NCBI RefSeq assembly: GCF_000471905.2
Contig: NW_006499776.1
Coordinates: forward strand, 3,646,414-3,710,413
Source: Amborella trichopoda
Lineage: Eukaryota; Streptophyta; Magnoliopsida; Amborellales; Amborellaceae
DNA: 64,000 nucleotides
Reading direction: 5' to 3'
Shown: positions 12,091 to 24,510 of the stretch, piece after piece
Layout: the number at the start of each line of letters is the position of its first letter
How positions within the stretch are numbered: position 1 is the stretch's first letter
Position numbers and translations under genes: made by a program
The notes under the pieces: generated by a model
What the model was told of the DNA's origin: nothing
The model's input: the letters and a program-made list of their open reading frames with translations, nothing else
Databases searched by the model: none

Positions 12091-13390
12091 AATTAGGCTA
12101 AAATGTGGGTGTACGCCAAAAAACTAGCTAGAATTGAAGATAATTTTGATTTAATTGAATTCAAAGAAATTCTAAAAATGGGTGCAAAAGGATTGTTTTA
12201 CCCTTGCCTAACTATGTGTGGAATTTCAAAACAGTCCCTGCTGCAACCCGAGACTTGTGCAATCTTCCATGGCTGACCCAAGGTCATTCTGATGCACGTT
12301 TGATCGAAATATTATTGTTTTCTTGTAAGGTTCGGTATGGTGATCATTTTGATACCAACTTCCAAGTGTGAATCATGTTTCGAACCACGATCATGAGACT
12401 TGAATTTTGGATGAATCTTGAAAACTTCGGATCGATTGTATGCTCGTTCCTTGATGTTTCTTAGTGATGTCTTCATTGAAACACAATGAACATGCCATTA
12501 CGTTCTTGTTGCAGCGAACGTAGATTGATTTCGTGTCCGAATGAAGATTTTGTCGTCTTGAGTTTTTGGTCGCAATCTTGATGTCCGGTGGCTAGAATTT
12601 ATAGCAGCTTTGATGCCTTCGTGTGTGAAATCCAATCGTTCATTACACGCGAGGTTCGGACCAGAGATAGCCTCGGACCTCACACACATAATGCAATCTG
12701 TTTCATGCCGATTGAGTACGCGATCATTGTGATTTGGCTGCTGGAATGAGGAGTGCTACTGCTGAATTTTCTGCAACTTCCTTCACGGATTAGTGACTTT
12801 CATTTAGTTTTTTTCTTTGCTCGGGAGTCGTCATGGGGTGTAACACATATCGAATTGTTCGTCTTGATGAGACGAACACGCTCACCAAATGTGGGAGCGA
12901 TCCGACTTTGAATGAGTGAGATATAAGCCCTGAATGTGATTGCCCATGACTATAAAAACAACCACCGTTAATAGTGTTTTGGTGTAGGAAGGCCACAAGA
13001 GAATAGTGTGCGGCCTACCCCTTTTTAGTCTTTTACCCATAACTTTGTTTGGGAGTGCCCGATTAAGCCGAAACTTGACTCATAGGGGTTTCGATCGTGC
13101 CTAATCTAACGGTAGTGGTCCCACAGCTATTTGACGCACCAAAAGTATAACTCTAGTTACAGGGTCTATGTTAACGTCTTAGAGACCGATTTTGTTGAAA
13201 TTGTTTCTTTGTGGTCATTGCATTAGACATGTTTGATTATAATGAAACTCGTCAGGTGGTCCTTTGAAGTGCTGATGAAGATCCTGACCAGTTCTGGGGC
13301 CATTCTGAGACTGTCGGGTTCCACTATTTTGTAGGCATCATTAACTCTTTTCCTGCCAGAGACCAAGGTGTTGAAAAATACGTTCAAACA

Positions 13391-14500
13391 GTTTGCCTCG
13401 CCGATTGTTGTGCTTCAAGAGAAGTGAGAAGGACAATCATTTGGAAAATTTCCTTTGGATTTTAGTTTTTTTGCTTCCTAGCCACAGGACCACGTGAGCA
13501 CCAAGGAGATTCACGTAATGGTGTGACTAAGCTGCTCAGACGTACGGATGCATTGTTCGCGGGTCCGTCCGTGGAGACTTGAAGAGACGTTTTTGAGGTA
13601 TCTTATCAAAGTCCTCACCCTTGTGCGGATTGTTTGTGATTTTGAATCTGAGGATTTTGTATGGACCTCATCAGTTAGAACCAGGCCCATCTGGCAATTG
13701 AGTGTCATGTAGAAGGGAATCGTTCCCATTTGGTCTGGATTCGTTGGTTTGCTTTGGTAGGTGTTGTTTGCTGCTACACTAGGTTTGCTTTTGACGTTGA
13801 GAGTACCACTATGGGTCTTGTCTACCAAGTCCAGTTGGGGGCAGGTTCTATTAGCTGATCCTGAAGGTTTGATTATGTCAGTTAAATGAGCTAACATCTC
13901 TGACAGATTCTCCCTTCACTTTGTTAGTTTCTTGCCTTTGGAGTATTTGTTTCTAGGGTGACCTCATGGGAATAATGTTCTTCCTCATGAGACTTGTCTT
14001 GCCATATTGGCGAGTCTTCATCTTTCGAGTCCTTTTTGCAACTAGACTCAGGCTGTCGAAATCTTTTCCTTGAAGCTCATATTTTTGGAGTCCCGATACT
14101 ATGATATCGGGGATTTTTCTTCATTTGAGTGAGGGCTGAAGCCGCTTGTTGAGATGAGTGCTGCATTAACCTCTTTATTAGTCCAAGCGTCCTTTGCGGA
14201 TTTTCACTTGAACTTGGGAAGAGGTGGTGTAGAGACGATTTTCACCAACTTCTTTTTATTTTAGGGCTCTTTTACCCATAACCTTTCGGCTATGTCCACC
14301 CTTTTCATCCATTTTTGTTCACGATGCCCTTTTGGGTTTTCACCATGCCCGGTTTTTATTCATAGAACTCTTTTACTCATGATTTCGTGACCATGCCTGT
14401 CCATCATTTTTACTCATGATGTTCCCTTGTTCAGATATACACCATGCCCGTTACTTTTTCATCATTTTTTTTTATTTTTTATGTGAAGGCGTGTTTAAGG
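13391..14500. other. 3' internal region, first block, no gene seen
   Basis: This block is conserved between A (here), B (31960-32340 and 33590-33990) and C (49381-50540) as DNA. It includes a T-rich part with repeated CCATTTTTACTCA and CATGCCC words. No reading frame is shared between the copies. Confidence 0.6.
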
Positions 14501-15450
14501 TCATGCCTCTGGGACCTGTGCGAAGCTTTTTAATGTCATGCGGCCAGAACACGCATTATGGTTTAAGGTCATACAGCTGGACCATGGTTATGCATTTTAT
14601 AATCATAGAACGCGGACCGTGCAGTTTAATGTCGTGCAACTAGACCTGCACTACAATTTAAGGTCATGTAGTTTGGACCATGGTTGTGCAGTTTAGGGCC
14701 ATGCAGCTAAGATCACAATGGCGATGGATCGCAGTTTGTGGAGGCCCCGGAGTGAGTATGGTGGTGGTTTGACTCACATGGGGAAATGGCACAAGGCTAC
14801 CTATGGTGTATGAAGTGTGAGTGGATGATGGTGACCCACTAACTTACAATGAATATGGATGGCGGGATGATTCGCTGTTTTGTGAGCACGGGTAAGACTC
14901 ACTGGGGGATGAGGTATGGTGATGAAGTGAATGAACTCACAGGAAAGGTTAGGGAAGGTGTGCGTGAAAGTGGGCGTAAAAGCATGTGTGCATATGTGGG
15001 GCGGGTTTATTGTCATGCCTCCAGGACCTGTGCAAAGCAGTTTATTGTCTTGCAAGTTGGATGTGCATTAAGATTTAAGGTCAAACAGCTGGATCGTGGT
15101 TATGCAGTTTAAACTCATACAACTAGGACTGTGCAGTTTAAGGTTGTGCAACTAGACCTCCGCTACCATTTAAGGTCATATAGTTTGGACCATGGTGCTG
15201 AGCCTTTTAACATCATGCGGCTAGATCGTGTACTCTGGTTTGAGGTCATACAACTGGACTGTGGTCATGCAGTTTAAAGTCTTACAATTAGGACCATGTA
15301 GTTTAAGGTCATGCAACTAGACCTCCGCTACAATTTAAGGTCATATAGTTTGGACCATGGCTGTACAGTCTAAGGACGTGCAACTAGATCATCGTTATAG
15401 TTTAAGGTCATATAGTTTAGACCATGTAGTTTAGGGTCGTGCAACTAGAC
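14500..15450. repeat. TTTAAGGTCAT tandem repeats (element A)
   Basis: Degenerate units of about 30-45 bp contain GTTTAAGGTCATGCAAC, TAGACC and TTTGGACCATGG. Between about 14700 and 15000 a non-repeated stretch (GAGTATGGTGGTGG and following) interrupts the array, as it also does in B and C. Confidence 0.8.
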
Positions 15451-15904
15451 CATTGTGTGGGTCGCCAGGTAGGTGGAGCTCTACGTGGAATAGGTCTGTG
15501 GATGGCAATCTGACTCTCCAAGGATAAAATGGTTAACGCCATACACAAGCAGAGGGCTCAGATGGAAATGGTGACCTGATATAAGATGGCCAATAAAGGC
15601 GGTCTTCACGTGGGCTTAGTGGGGGCAAACTTACTTCTTGTGGTTAAGATAACCTGGTGTGAAACAGATCCACAGGGAATTGAAGAGGTCAGAATCACCC
15701 TAACTCCACTGGGGAAAATAGGCTGTAGTATGGATGCGACTCTTATGGGGATGAGGGGTAGCTTTTGGGATGATGGGTCACAGTTTGAGTGCAACAAACT
15801 GGGTGCAACATCATTAGGGATGACAAGTCACGACTTGGTGCAACCTCACTAAGGATAAGTGGTAGGACACATAAAACATCACCCTGAATAATAAGCTTCT
15901 TGAA

Positions 15905-16300
15905 ATACGACCGGTGCCAGCTGTAGTGTTAGTGGTTTTTGACGAGTGTTCAATTGGCGTTGAGTTCTCAAAAACACAACCAACGCTGGTTTGTTAAAGA
16001 CTCAGCTGATGCTGTGGACAACCTACGATATCGTTTGAAGACAACTGACACTAAGTTAATTGAAGCTGGGGTCATTTGGAAACACACCAGGTGCTAAGTC
16101 AACCGACGCTAGAGTTGTTTTGACAACGCACCCGGCACTAAGTCAACCAGCGCTAGGGTTGTTTTGAAGATGTACCCGACGCTAAGTCAATTGGCGTTAG
16201 GGTTGTTTGGAAGGTACCCGAAGCTAATTTAACTGGCGCTAGGGTTATTTGGAAGGTACTCAGTGCTAAGTCAATCGGTGCTAGTGTTGGGTCGATGAGA
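15905..16300. repeat. Spaced CGGCGCTA-like repeats (element A)
   Basis: About ten copies of words such as ACCCGGCACTAAGTCAACC and CAGCGCTAGGGTTG follow each other, alternating roughly every 20-40 bases. Several form a small dyad of CAACC and GGTTG around the core. The same block is present at 35595-35960 and, weaker, at 51910-52240. Confidence 0.75.
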
Positions 16301-16408
16301 GTTACTTCGGGCCTCGAGCAAAATCCCAACCTGGCTCATCGTCGCTTGGCTTCCCTTGGACTCAACTGGAATTCCCAATTTATGAGGGGCATTCGGGGGT
16401 AGTGCATG

Positions 16409-16418
16409 CTATATAAGG
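16409..16418 (+). promoter_or_regulatory. Plus-strand TATA box in 3' internal region
   Basis: CTATATAAGGGAGG is followed by AAAATCCC and a purine/pyrimidine leader. Element B has CTATATAAGGGGG at 36050-36060 and element C CTACATAAGGGGG at 52360-52370. In C it precedes the plus-strand PMD frame, so it is probably the promoter of an antisense transcript. In A the frame itself is not recognised downstream. Confidence 0.5.
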
Positions 16419-16419
16419 G

Positions 16420-17420
16420 AGGTAAAATCCCATTTTCCTTCATTTTTCACCAAGGGTAAAATACTTAAGCACAAATTTTCTTGACAGTGAGGAGAGAGTG
16501 CTAGGTTGAAGTTCTAGCGAGCAACGGGACGTCAGCAAAATTTCTGCAGGGAAGGTTTTCTGTGAAGTTTTTGTCAAGAATTTGGCGAAGTTACAGGGAG
16601 AGCTTTTAGTTCAGGGGATTTTCCGATGAGGGGAAGAGGTTTCGACTGCAACGGTTTTTGAGAGAAAAGGCGAGAAGTGAAACTGTGAAAATTTTCGCGC
16701 ATTTTGGGAGTTTTTCGGAGAGTTTTTAAGAAATTTCCCAGGGATTGTCGCCACTTTTTGACACTGTTAATGGTGTTGCAGAGGTTTCCGAGAACTTAAA
16801 GAAGTTTGCGAAAATTTTCTATGAGGTATTAGTGTTGTCCCGACCAAAAACATAAGCAAGCAAGTTTTTTAGTAGGTTTTCAGGCCGTGTAGCAAAAGTT
16901 CCAGCGGGAGACGAACAGTTAGGGGAGGTGGACCATCGTGGAAGCTCTACGGTTGGAGGAGGTGAACCATCGTGGAGGTGAAACGTCGTAGGGGAGGCAT
17001 ATTGTTACCTTCTAAAATCGTATGACCATTATGTAGATGCGAAGACTTAGGCTTTGAAAACGAGGAGTCTCGAGAAGCGAACAATGTGACTGGGCCATCG
17101 TTAACAGAAGTGCAGTCGGCGTTGGGGCAATCGGTGCTAATGGTTTGGAGTGCTGACTCAACCGACGTTGAACTTCAAGAAAGACAACCGGCGCTAGAGG
17201 TAAGGAGCGCAATCAACCTGGCCTTTGGAGGACACAGCCGGCGCTCAGCAGCACATGTGGCTTATCATGGTGGGGAGAGTGATGCTCGCTTATGGTAGTA
17301 AGTTACATGAGGGAATGGCGGCGCTCGACGACGAGCAACATACGACGATGTTCATGGGCCGGGTAAAAGTAGTGACTGTAAGGCATGGCTTGTGGTTCCT
17401 ATTGGAAGCCAAATAATTCA
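16420..17420 (+). other. Leader-like region after the TATA box, no gene seen
   Basis: It is homologous as DNA to 36070-37130 and in part to 52390-52760. It contains scattered CGGCGCT words (17110-17250). Small open frames here are not conserved as protein between copies, so I do not call a gene. Confidence 0.45.
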
Positions 17421-17990
17421 GCACAATAGTGAGGTCCTGCTGTTATGTGGGAGGGCATGCACTGTGAATAGAGTACGCTTTCTGTCATAGGGCAGTTCCT
17501 TGCCAAGGCAGCCCTCTTTATATGTTTGATACACACATCGAATGAATCCTTCGCTATATATTTCATGTACAGGTCAAGTGAGATGCCTCACTTGTATGTT
17601 TGACATAAGCGTCGGGTGGACTGAGGCTAACTCCTTGGAGTGGCTCTGCTTTGGTTTTTAGCCTGTAACCATCCTCTTACTCGTTCGATGAAATAAAGCT
17701 AACTCTCCAAGTGGTTTCGCTTCTTCTTCATGAGAAAAGCCTTTCTTTCAAGGGTTTGCTTCTTCCTCAGGGGGCAGACATTTGTTTTGTCCTGTAACCC
17801 TCCTCTTATCCTTAGATGCACGGGCAAAAGTACAAGTTTTTGGTTTGTAACTGTCCTCGTACCCTCAGATGCAAGAGACTTCTAACCTCCTTCGTAATGG
17901 GTTTCTTGTAACTTGTAACTCATTTTTACTACAATAAAAAAAGTTAGAACTTGTTTGGACTATCTTGCTTATTTCGCGTTGGGTCTCTTT
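17420..17990. repeat. Short repeats between leader region and integrase (element A)
   Basis: This contains two or three copies of TATGTTTGA-CATACAC words (17515-17620) and four of TGTAAC-CCTCTTACTC type (17665-17900). Plus-strand AATAAA signals occur at about 17690 and 17930. Element B has the same block at 37140-37730. Confidence 0.5.
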
Positions 17991-18004
17991 CTTTTGAAGG
18001 CACA

Positions 18005-19165
18005 TCATGGATAGTACTTCTTTAAGTATCGTCCATTGATAGAGAGCATTGCTTCCTCTCCCTCAGGATGTGCCAGTATATAGGCTCCGTTGGGCGAGAC
18101 CTTTTTTATTATATAGGGACCTTACCACTTAGGCTGAAATATCCCTTTACGCCAGCCATGCATAACAATAGGCCTTTTGACTGCTAAGACTAGATCACCA
18201 CGGGTGAATGAGCGGACTTTGACAGTTTTGTCGAAAGCCCTCTTCATTCTCCCTTGGTGAAGTTTAAGGCTCTGTTGAGCCTCTAACCTCTTTCCATCTA
18301 GTGCATCCAATTCTTGATACCAGAGCTTAACTCTCTCATATTTGGTTATTCCTTGGTGGATAGCCACTCGTAGTGAAGGGATTTGTATTTCGAGAGGTAA
18401 AACTGCTTCACGTCCGTAAACCAAAGAATAAGGAGTGGAAGTAGTAGCAATTTGCGTAGCAGTACGATAAGCCCATAGTGCTTCATGAAGCTTCTCATGC
18501 CAGTTCTTCCTTGTTTTTGATATTGACTTTCATAAAATGTTGCACAGAGTCTTATTGAAAGCCATAGCTAATCCATTCGCCTGAGGGTGGTGCATAGTCG
18601 AGTACCTCCATTCGAAACTAAATTGGTTAACTAAGTGATCAATGTGATTACTCCTAAATTGAGGACCATTGTCAGATATAATCTGGTTGGGCACCCCGAA
18701 GCGGTTTATGATATGATGTCGGTCAAAGTAGGCCACTGCTATCCCAGGAACCTGCTTAAGGGGGATCGCTTCAGCCCACTTAGAAAAATAATCTGTTGCA
18801 GCTAAGATAAAGGCGTGACAAGTTGCGGAAGGAAGGTTAATTGGCCCTACGATGTCCATACCCCATTGTGAGAAGGGCCATGATGTAACTGTAGGGTGTA
18901 AGGTCTCTGGCTGGAGTGTATCTGGCATACTTAGCACTTTTTAGAATAGTTTAAGGAATCAACGATCATGGAAGGCCAATAGTATCCCAACCTACGTATT
19001 CGTTCATAGAGCTTAGGACTGGCCTGGTGTAGTCTACAAATACCTGAGTGGACTTCTTTTAACACCTTATTTGCTTCTTGGATATCGATGCATCTAATAA
19101 GAATGTCATCAAACGACCGTCTGAAGAGAGCATCTCCCTCAAGGAGGGTATACTTGGTAGACATT
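18005..19165 (-). pseudogene. Integrase remnant of element A
   Basis: The minus strand shows an N-terminal HHCC-type zinc-binding part (about 19164-18931, with EVHSGICRLHQ and GYYWPSM), the catalytic core (18937-18530, with WGMDIVGPI and ISDNGPQF, where the first two catalytic acids are expected, and a HPQANGL stretch where the third is expected) and the C-terminal part (18424-18005, with VYGREAVLPLEIQIPS and GDLVLAVKRP). In the intact family this enzyme inserts the cDNA into the host chromosome. The region is broken. Confidence 0.85.
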
Positions 19166-19639
19166 CGACGTATGTTGTTGCGTTCGGTATGATCTTCCTG
19201 GAGCCTACCATGCTAGGAAACTAGTGATGGGTCCTCTCCAATCTTCTACCTGCTCAATTTCTGAACATATTAGGTCAAAGAATTACGGTTCTTGATTCCG
19301 ACCCTTAGCTCCTTGACTCTGCGCTACTACTTGTTTAGTCTTGATTATTCTTTGGCTAATGGAAGTGGTCCAAACGGATTAGGAGGGCACTCGGGGAAGA
19401 TGTTTCTCTCGTCATCCGCATCGACCTCAGTTCTTAGTTTTATGTGTCTTCATTCTGTCACCCAGACAAGCGTGGGCCCTAATGAGGATAATTGAATTGT
19501 AGCATCGAGTTTCACAAGTGCGTTAGCCTATGAGTTTAGACTTCTGGGGATGTGAATCAGGGCTACATACTCAAACTGAGCCATATACAAATTTTTCGAA
19601 TCACGATAAGGCTTGAGAGTGTCTTTTCTCACATCATAA

Positions 19640-19985
19640 ATCCCTTTGAACTGTCAGATAACCAACTTAGAGTCACCATAGATCTTGAGTTGCTCTAAGT
19701 CGAGGTCGAAGGCTATCTCCAGTCCGATTATAAGGGCCTTATATTCTAGCTCATTATGAGGACCGGCTTGGGCGAGAGAGAAAGAAAGTGGCAATATTCC
19801 TCCTCTCGGAGTTAGGAATACTACTCCAGCGCCTCCTTGATCCGATTGGAATGCTCCGTCGAAGTACAATTCCCACACAAGCATAAGGTCAGCACATAAT
19901 ACTTCTTCATCAGGGAGGTCGCTTGATAAAGGAGATTCTGCCGATACGGGGTGTGCTGTGAGAAAGTCAGACAAGGCCTAGCCTT
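19640..19985 (-). pseudogene. RNase H remnant of element A
   Basis: The minus strand reads WELYFDGAFQSDQGGAGVVF, then NELEYKALIIGLEIA, then KIYGDSKLVI, which is the ribonuclease H pattern with acids at the expected places. In the family it removes RNA from RNA-DNA hybrids during reverse transcription. Downstream, 19640-19170 is a linker to integrase that is also found in B at 38278-38081 (SSSGPTLVWV, DADDERNIFPECPP). Confidence 0.8.
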
Positions 19986-20145
19986 TGATGGCCTTTTGTG
20001 GAACATACGTGATGTCGAATTCAATCAGCAATAATGCCCACTTAGCAAGATGTCCTGACAAGCATGGGCGTGTCATGAGAAACTTTACAGGATCAGCTTT
20101 AGATCTAAGTTTCACTTCATGACCAAGCAAGTAACGGTGGAGTTT

Positions 20146-20745
20146 TTATACTGCGAAGATCAAAGCCAGACACATCTTCCCAATTGAGGGATAGTTCTTC
20201 TTGGCCCCTTGCATGCTACAGCTGAGGTAATATAGTGCAGTCTCTTTTCCCTCTTCATTGTTTTGTGCCAACAATACTCCGAGTGATTCGTCCAAAGCAG
20301 TCATGTATAGAATGAGGGGTTTTCCCAATACTGTTGTAGAGAGCAGTGGATGATGGAGTAAATAGTGCTTGATGTCATCAAGGGCTGCCTGACATGCTTC
20401 ATCCCAGATGAATGGGGTATCTTTCTTTAGCAGGTGCGTAAAGGGTTTACAGCGACTTGAGAGGTTCGAGATGAACATGCGAATGTATGCCAGTTGCCCT
20501 TGAAGAGGGTGCAGTTCTCGAAGTGTAGTAAGTGATGACATTTCTTGGATTGCCTTGATCTTGACTGCCTCAACTTCAGGCACTCGGTGTTTGACGATGA
20601 ACCTCAAGAATTTTCCAGAGCACAGGACAAAAGCGCAATTCAGTGGGTTCATTTTTAGTTGATGAAGAAGCAACCTCATGAACATATTTTCAAGGTCTCT
20701 CATGTGAGCATCCTTTTCTTTAGATTTTACCACTAAGTCATCTAC
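20146..20745 (-). pseudogene. Reverse transcriptase remnant of element A, C-terminal part
   Basis: The minus strand begins at the catalytic VDDLVVKSKEKDAHM stretch and continues through the thumb and connection (LKMNPLNCAF, LRELHPLQGQLAYIRMFIS, KPFTHLLKKDTPFIWDEACQ) to the first RNase H domain (PLILYMTALDESLGVLLAQ). The remainder of RT lies at 23994-24510, beyond the inserted solo LTR. Confidence 0.85.
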
Positions 20746-20750
20746 ATAAC
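20746..20750. repeat. Target site duplication, left copy
   Basis: ATAAC lies directly before the TG end of the inserted LTR and recurs at 23989-23993. The empty site is seen in element B near 39536-39545, where the two flanks are continuous. Confidence 0.9.
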
Positions 20751-20814
20751 TGTGATGACCCAAACTTTTTCCTACCAGTTAGAAGGTATGGTGGGATAGG
20801 GAGGTTGAAGTTCA

Positions 20815-21215
20815 GTGCCCGCGTAGTGTGGAATTGCAGAAGAGGCAGGCGTCGATTGGAAAAGCTAGCGTCAAGTGGAATTGGAGAAGAGGCCAGCGCC
20901 AGGTGGAAGAGCCAGCGCTAGGAGAATTGGAGAAGAGGCCAGCGTCAAGTGAGCTAGAGAAGAGGCCAGCGCTAGTTGGAAGAGCCAACGCCAAGGGAGT
21001 TGGAGAAGAGGCCAGCACCGGTTGGAAGAGCCAACGCTGGTTGGAAGAGCCAGCGCCAGGTGGATTTTTATGAAGATGCTAGCGCCAATTGGAAGTGTCA
21101 GCGCCGGGTGAGTTGGAGCAGAGGCCAGCATCGGTTAGAAGATCCAGTGCCGGGTGGATTTGTGTGAAGAGGCCAGTGCCGATTGGAAGAGGCCAGCGCC
21201 GGGTGGACTTGTGTG
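20815..21215. repeat. GCCAGCGC minisatellite inside the solo LTR
   Basis: About 15 irregular copies of GAAGAGGCCAGCGC, GGTTGGAAGAGCCAACGC and similar words follow one another, with spacing around 20-40 bp. Open frames across it in several registers are a by-product of the repeats. Confidence 0.8.
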
Positions 21216-22629
21216 CAGCGCCTGCTGTGTCTCTGACATGCATGAGTTGTGTATGCCACTTGTTGTATGTATGCTGATTGAGTACCACACGTCTAGATTT
21301 TACAGTCCTTTGGTGAAACTTGGCCAGCCACCTCAACCCAAGAGTACTTAAGCCCCCTTCCTCACCCCTGCCACTCATTCTTACTTCATTTCTCTCTCTC
21401 TCTCTCTCTAAGTCACAAGGTGGGAAGAAGTGACTGTTGGTGGGCAGCCACTATTGGGTGGGTGAGAGCTGTAAAGAGAGGAGTGAAGAAGACACCATTG
21501 TTGTTTAAGTAAGTGGATCCATCACCATTGCATGATAGTCATAAGGATGCATGGAATTTATGCATGTAAAATGAGAATGAAAGTGTATGTGAGGTAAGAA
21601 AATCCTTACGCCTTTTTATTTAGAAATTGGGGCTCTTGTTCTATGATAATGATGAATGTTAAGAATGAATGCATGATTATTAGATTATGTAAGAAATTCA
21701 TGATTAAGTGTGTGTTCACATTGTGAGAGAATGGTTGTTATCATGTCCCTCACCATGAAATGAAGATCATGGAATGTATGCTTGAGACATGTTGTATGCC
21801 AATGTGAAATTCAGAAAGTTTCATGTTCTTGTAGAAGGCTTTTATATAGCCAAATGGGGTCCGATTGACCTCAAACCACCCCCATTAGAAAGATATACGA
21901 GTCTAACAAAATGTTTATTTTTATCCAATGCTGAAATTATTTACAAAAAAATGAAGTTATGTTTCAAAATGGGGAGGTATATTGACTGTTTTCCTAGATT
22001 TTTCATTTATACCGCAGTGGTCACTAATTTTAGCTAGCCAAACGAACTTCATTTTCTGCCAAACCATAGCCATTTGAAATATATTTTAATAGGCTAAAAT
22101 TTTCAAGAAGAAACTATTTTTAAAAGCTTCCTAGATTGAATGTTTTACTTTGTTTTATAAAGGTATGTCACTGTGGGCAGTATTGATAAAAATCAGAACA
22201 ATCACCTTGTTTGGCATGAACTTTTGAACCAACAAATGGAATCCAAATCCTTTTAAATTTCATTTTTTAGAAATATATACGTCTTAGGTTAAACTTATAT
22301 TTTTTACCCATCACAAGTTACCTTACGGTTTGAGTGTTATAATGATTTGAAGCAGGGCACATTGTTGTCCACTGTACATAGCAGGGGGCAGTTAGTTAAC
22401 CCTTATTTCCTTGAACCTTTAAGAGGTCAAAAGGAATCCTTTTGTCTTTAAACCACTCCTAAGAAAGGGATAGGTGTTTGGTATGAAATTGATTTTGGAT
22501 TCATCCTCAATCTCTAAATGGTCCAAAAGTTAGGACCCCAATTGTGAGCGCATGTACACATCCCTGATAATGAAGTTATGCTTTGCTATGACATGGAAGC
22601 ATGATTATGACGAATACCTTATTGCGATA

Positions 22630-22935
22630 TGAATTGCATGATCTTAATAATTCTTATGCTATATGTGAATGGATACCTACTGTGTGAATGATGGTATCAT
22701 AATGCTTATGCTATATGTGAATGGATACCTACTCTGTGAATTATGGTATCATAATGGTTATGCTATATATGAAGGGATACCTAACTGTGTGAATGTTGGT
22801 ATCATAATGCTTATGCTATATGTAAATGGATACCTACTATGTGAATGATGGTATCATAATGCTTATGTTATAGGTGAATGGATACCTACTGTGTGAATGA
22901 TGGTATCATGATGCTAACGCTATTTGTGAAAAGGC
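22630..22935. repeat. 52-bp tandem array inside the solo LTR
   Basis: Five to six copies of a unit of about 52 bp are present, containing AATGCTTATGCTATATGTGA, ATGGATACCTACTG and GAATGATGGTATCAT. Copies are similar to each other, suggesting fairly recent amplification relative to the rest. Confidence 0.85.
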
Positions 22936-23988
22936 ACCTCTGTGTGAATGATTGTGCTGGTAGCTGCGATTTTTCCTTGACGCGCCATGGTAGGATGTGA
23001 CTCAGGATGTGAGTAGTTGGGAGGGTCGCGCCTCCATGTGGGCAGTACACATTGGATCACATAATGGTAGTATAACACCCTCTCGCCCAAAGGGCGCAAG
23101 GAGAGAGGTAGTGTCTTGCAAGGCCTCTGCCTATCGAAAACCCCAAAGCACGCTGGGGATGTGTGTGTGTGTGTGAGGGCCTTACATAGTGGGTCTTTCA
23201 CTTGTTCTGGTTCACCCTCCTAAGTGAGGGTAGAAGTCCCAAGTTCAGGATTGGCTTAGCTTAACCGACGTGGCTTCTACGTCAGGAGTAGATAGATCTA
23301 TTTGCTGAACTTATTTACACTTTTTGCATGAGATTTTAATTGCGATTTGTTGTCTTTATTACTCTACTTTAAGAAAGGTGGTTGTGACTTATGCATTATA
23401 CATATATTGAACTGCATTTCTCACATTTCTGCTAGAGTGTTGAGAAGCATGTTGAGGGACTTTATTTGATACATGTGTATATGTACGTATATGTGTGTTG
23501 TGTATTTTTTATCATTATCATGCCAGTTGGAATACAAGGGTGTAGATCTGCTTACTAGGTTGTTAGCTCATTCCTGCGTATTTTCATAACTATAGAACGA
23601 AGAGTGTTGACACATGTGCTTAAGGTGGGTGACCATTGGGGCATTTGAAGCTTGAAGTTGAGAGGTTATAAAGTCGTCCTTTGAAGACTTTCATTGTATG
23701 TTTTGGATGTCTCAATAATGTGTGGTGTACCTCAATTTGTGTATTTTGGCCCATTAGTGCCAAGAAGGAATTGTAAAGACTTTTTAATATTGGATGAATG
23801 AGATGCCTATACTTTTGAATTGTTATTTGTTTAATGAATAATTTTGTTCTAGTTTTCTTTCATGGTTTGCTCCTAATTCCGTGTTTTCATGCGTTGAGCC
23901 ACTCTCACCTGAGTGACGTTCGCGACCTCTGATCACGATCCCGCACTCTGTCGCCCTCCAGCAGGGGTCAGGGGGCGGGGTCGTGACA

Positions 23989-23993
23989 ATAAC
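23989..23993. repeat. Target site duplication, right copy
   Basis: ATAAC directly follows the CA end of the inserted LTR and matches 20746-20750. Confidence 0.9.
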
Positions 23994-24510
23994 ACTCCAC
24001 CTCTTTATGCATCATGTCTATGTAAATGGTCGTAATTGCTCTCTGGTATGTGGTGCCAACATTCTTTAATCCAAAAGGCATCATTGTGTAACAGAAGACC
24101 CCTTTGGGAGTTAAGAATGTAGTGGCCCTTTCATCTTCGGGTGCCATCCTTTTCTGATTATAGCCAGAGTATCCGTCCGTGAAGGAAAAGATTTGATAGT
24201 GAGCTGTAGAGTCGATGAGCATCTCGGTGAATGGCAATGGGAAGTCATCCTTGGGACAGGCGGTATTCAAATCGTGAAAGTCAATACACACCCTGATTTG
24301 ACCATTCTTCTTCTTTACTGGAACAATATTTGCCAGCCATTCCAGGTACTTGACTTTGCGAATAAAGCCTGCTTGTTTGAGTTTGGTCACCTCGACGTCT
24401 ATCTGCATCTCGAGGTCAAGCTTGAACCTTCTCGATTTCTGTTTAACGGGTTTGATGGTCGGATCCATGTCGAGATGGTGAACAACTACTTGAGGGTCTA
24501 AGCCGGGCAT
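23994..24510 (-). pseudogene. Reverse transcriptase remnant of element A, N-terminal part
   Basis: The minus strand reads the start of RT (MPGLDPQVVVHHLDMDP), then GQIRVCIDFHDLN, CPKDDFPLPF, IFSFTDGYSGYNQ and CYTMMPFGLKN, which are the conserved fingers and palm blocks of Ty3/gypsy RT. The YVDD block lies on the other side of the solo LTR. The intact enzyme copies the element RNA into DNA in virus-like particles. Confidence 0.9.

Larger units (their letters stand above)
10428..13390 (-). mobile_element. LTR, 3' LTR of element A
   Basis: This is a full-length-looking LTR of 2963 bp from TGGTTAGGTGCC to TTCAAACA. On the minus strand it reads U3 (13390 to about 12085), TATA box (12081-12090), AATAAA (12027-12032), a short purine-rich tract, the hairpin repeat array (11850-11215) and a unique U5 end. 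Its partner is the LTR at 28746-31959. Their visible divergence suggests an old insertion, although no figure was computed. Confidence 0.75.
20751..23988 (+). mobile_element. Solo LTR inserted in RT of element A
   Basis: A 3238-bp segment starts TGTGATGACCC and ends GGGGTCGTGACA, so its ends are inverted copies of each other with TG and CA at the tips, and it is flanked by the 5-bp duplication ATAAC. It holds no gag or pol. An initiator-like context (AGTACTTAAGCCCCCTTCC at about 21340, then a CT run) suggests plus orientation. The termini resemble those of Tekay/Del-type chromoviruses, but this is from memory. It is unrelated to the host LTR family and inserted later, since it interrupts element A. 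It looks complete as an LTR. Confidence 0.85.

Noticed and set aside
21789-22037. An 82-residue frame inside the solo LTR
   Set aside because: Short, no recognisable motif, and located in an LTR with clear TG/CA ends and target duplication.
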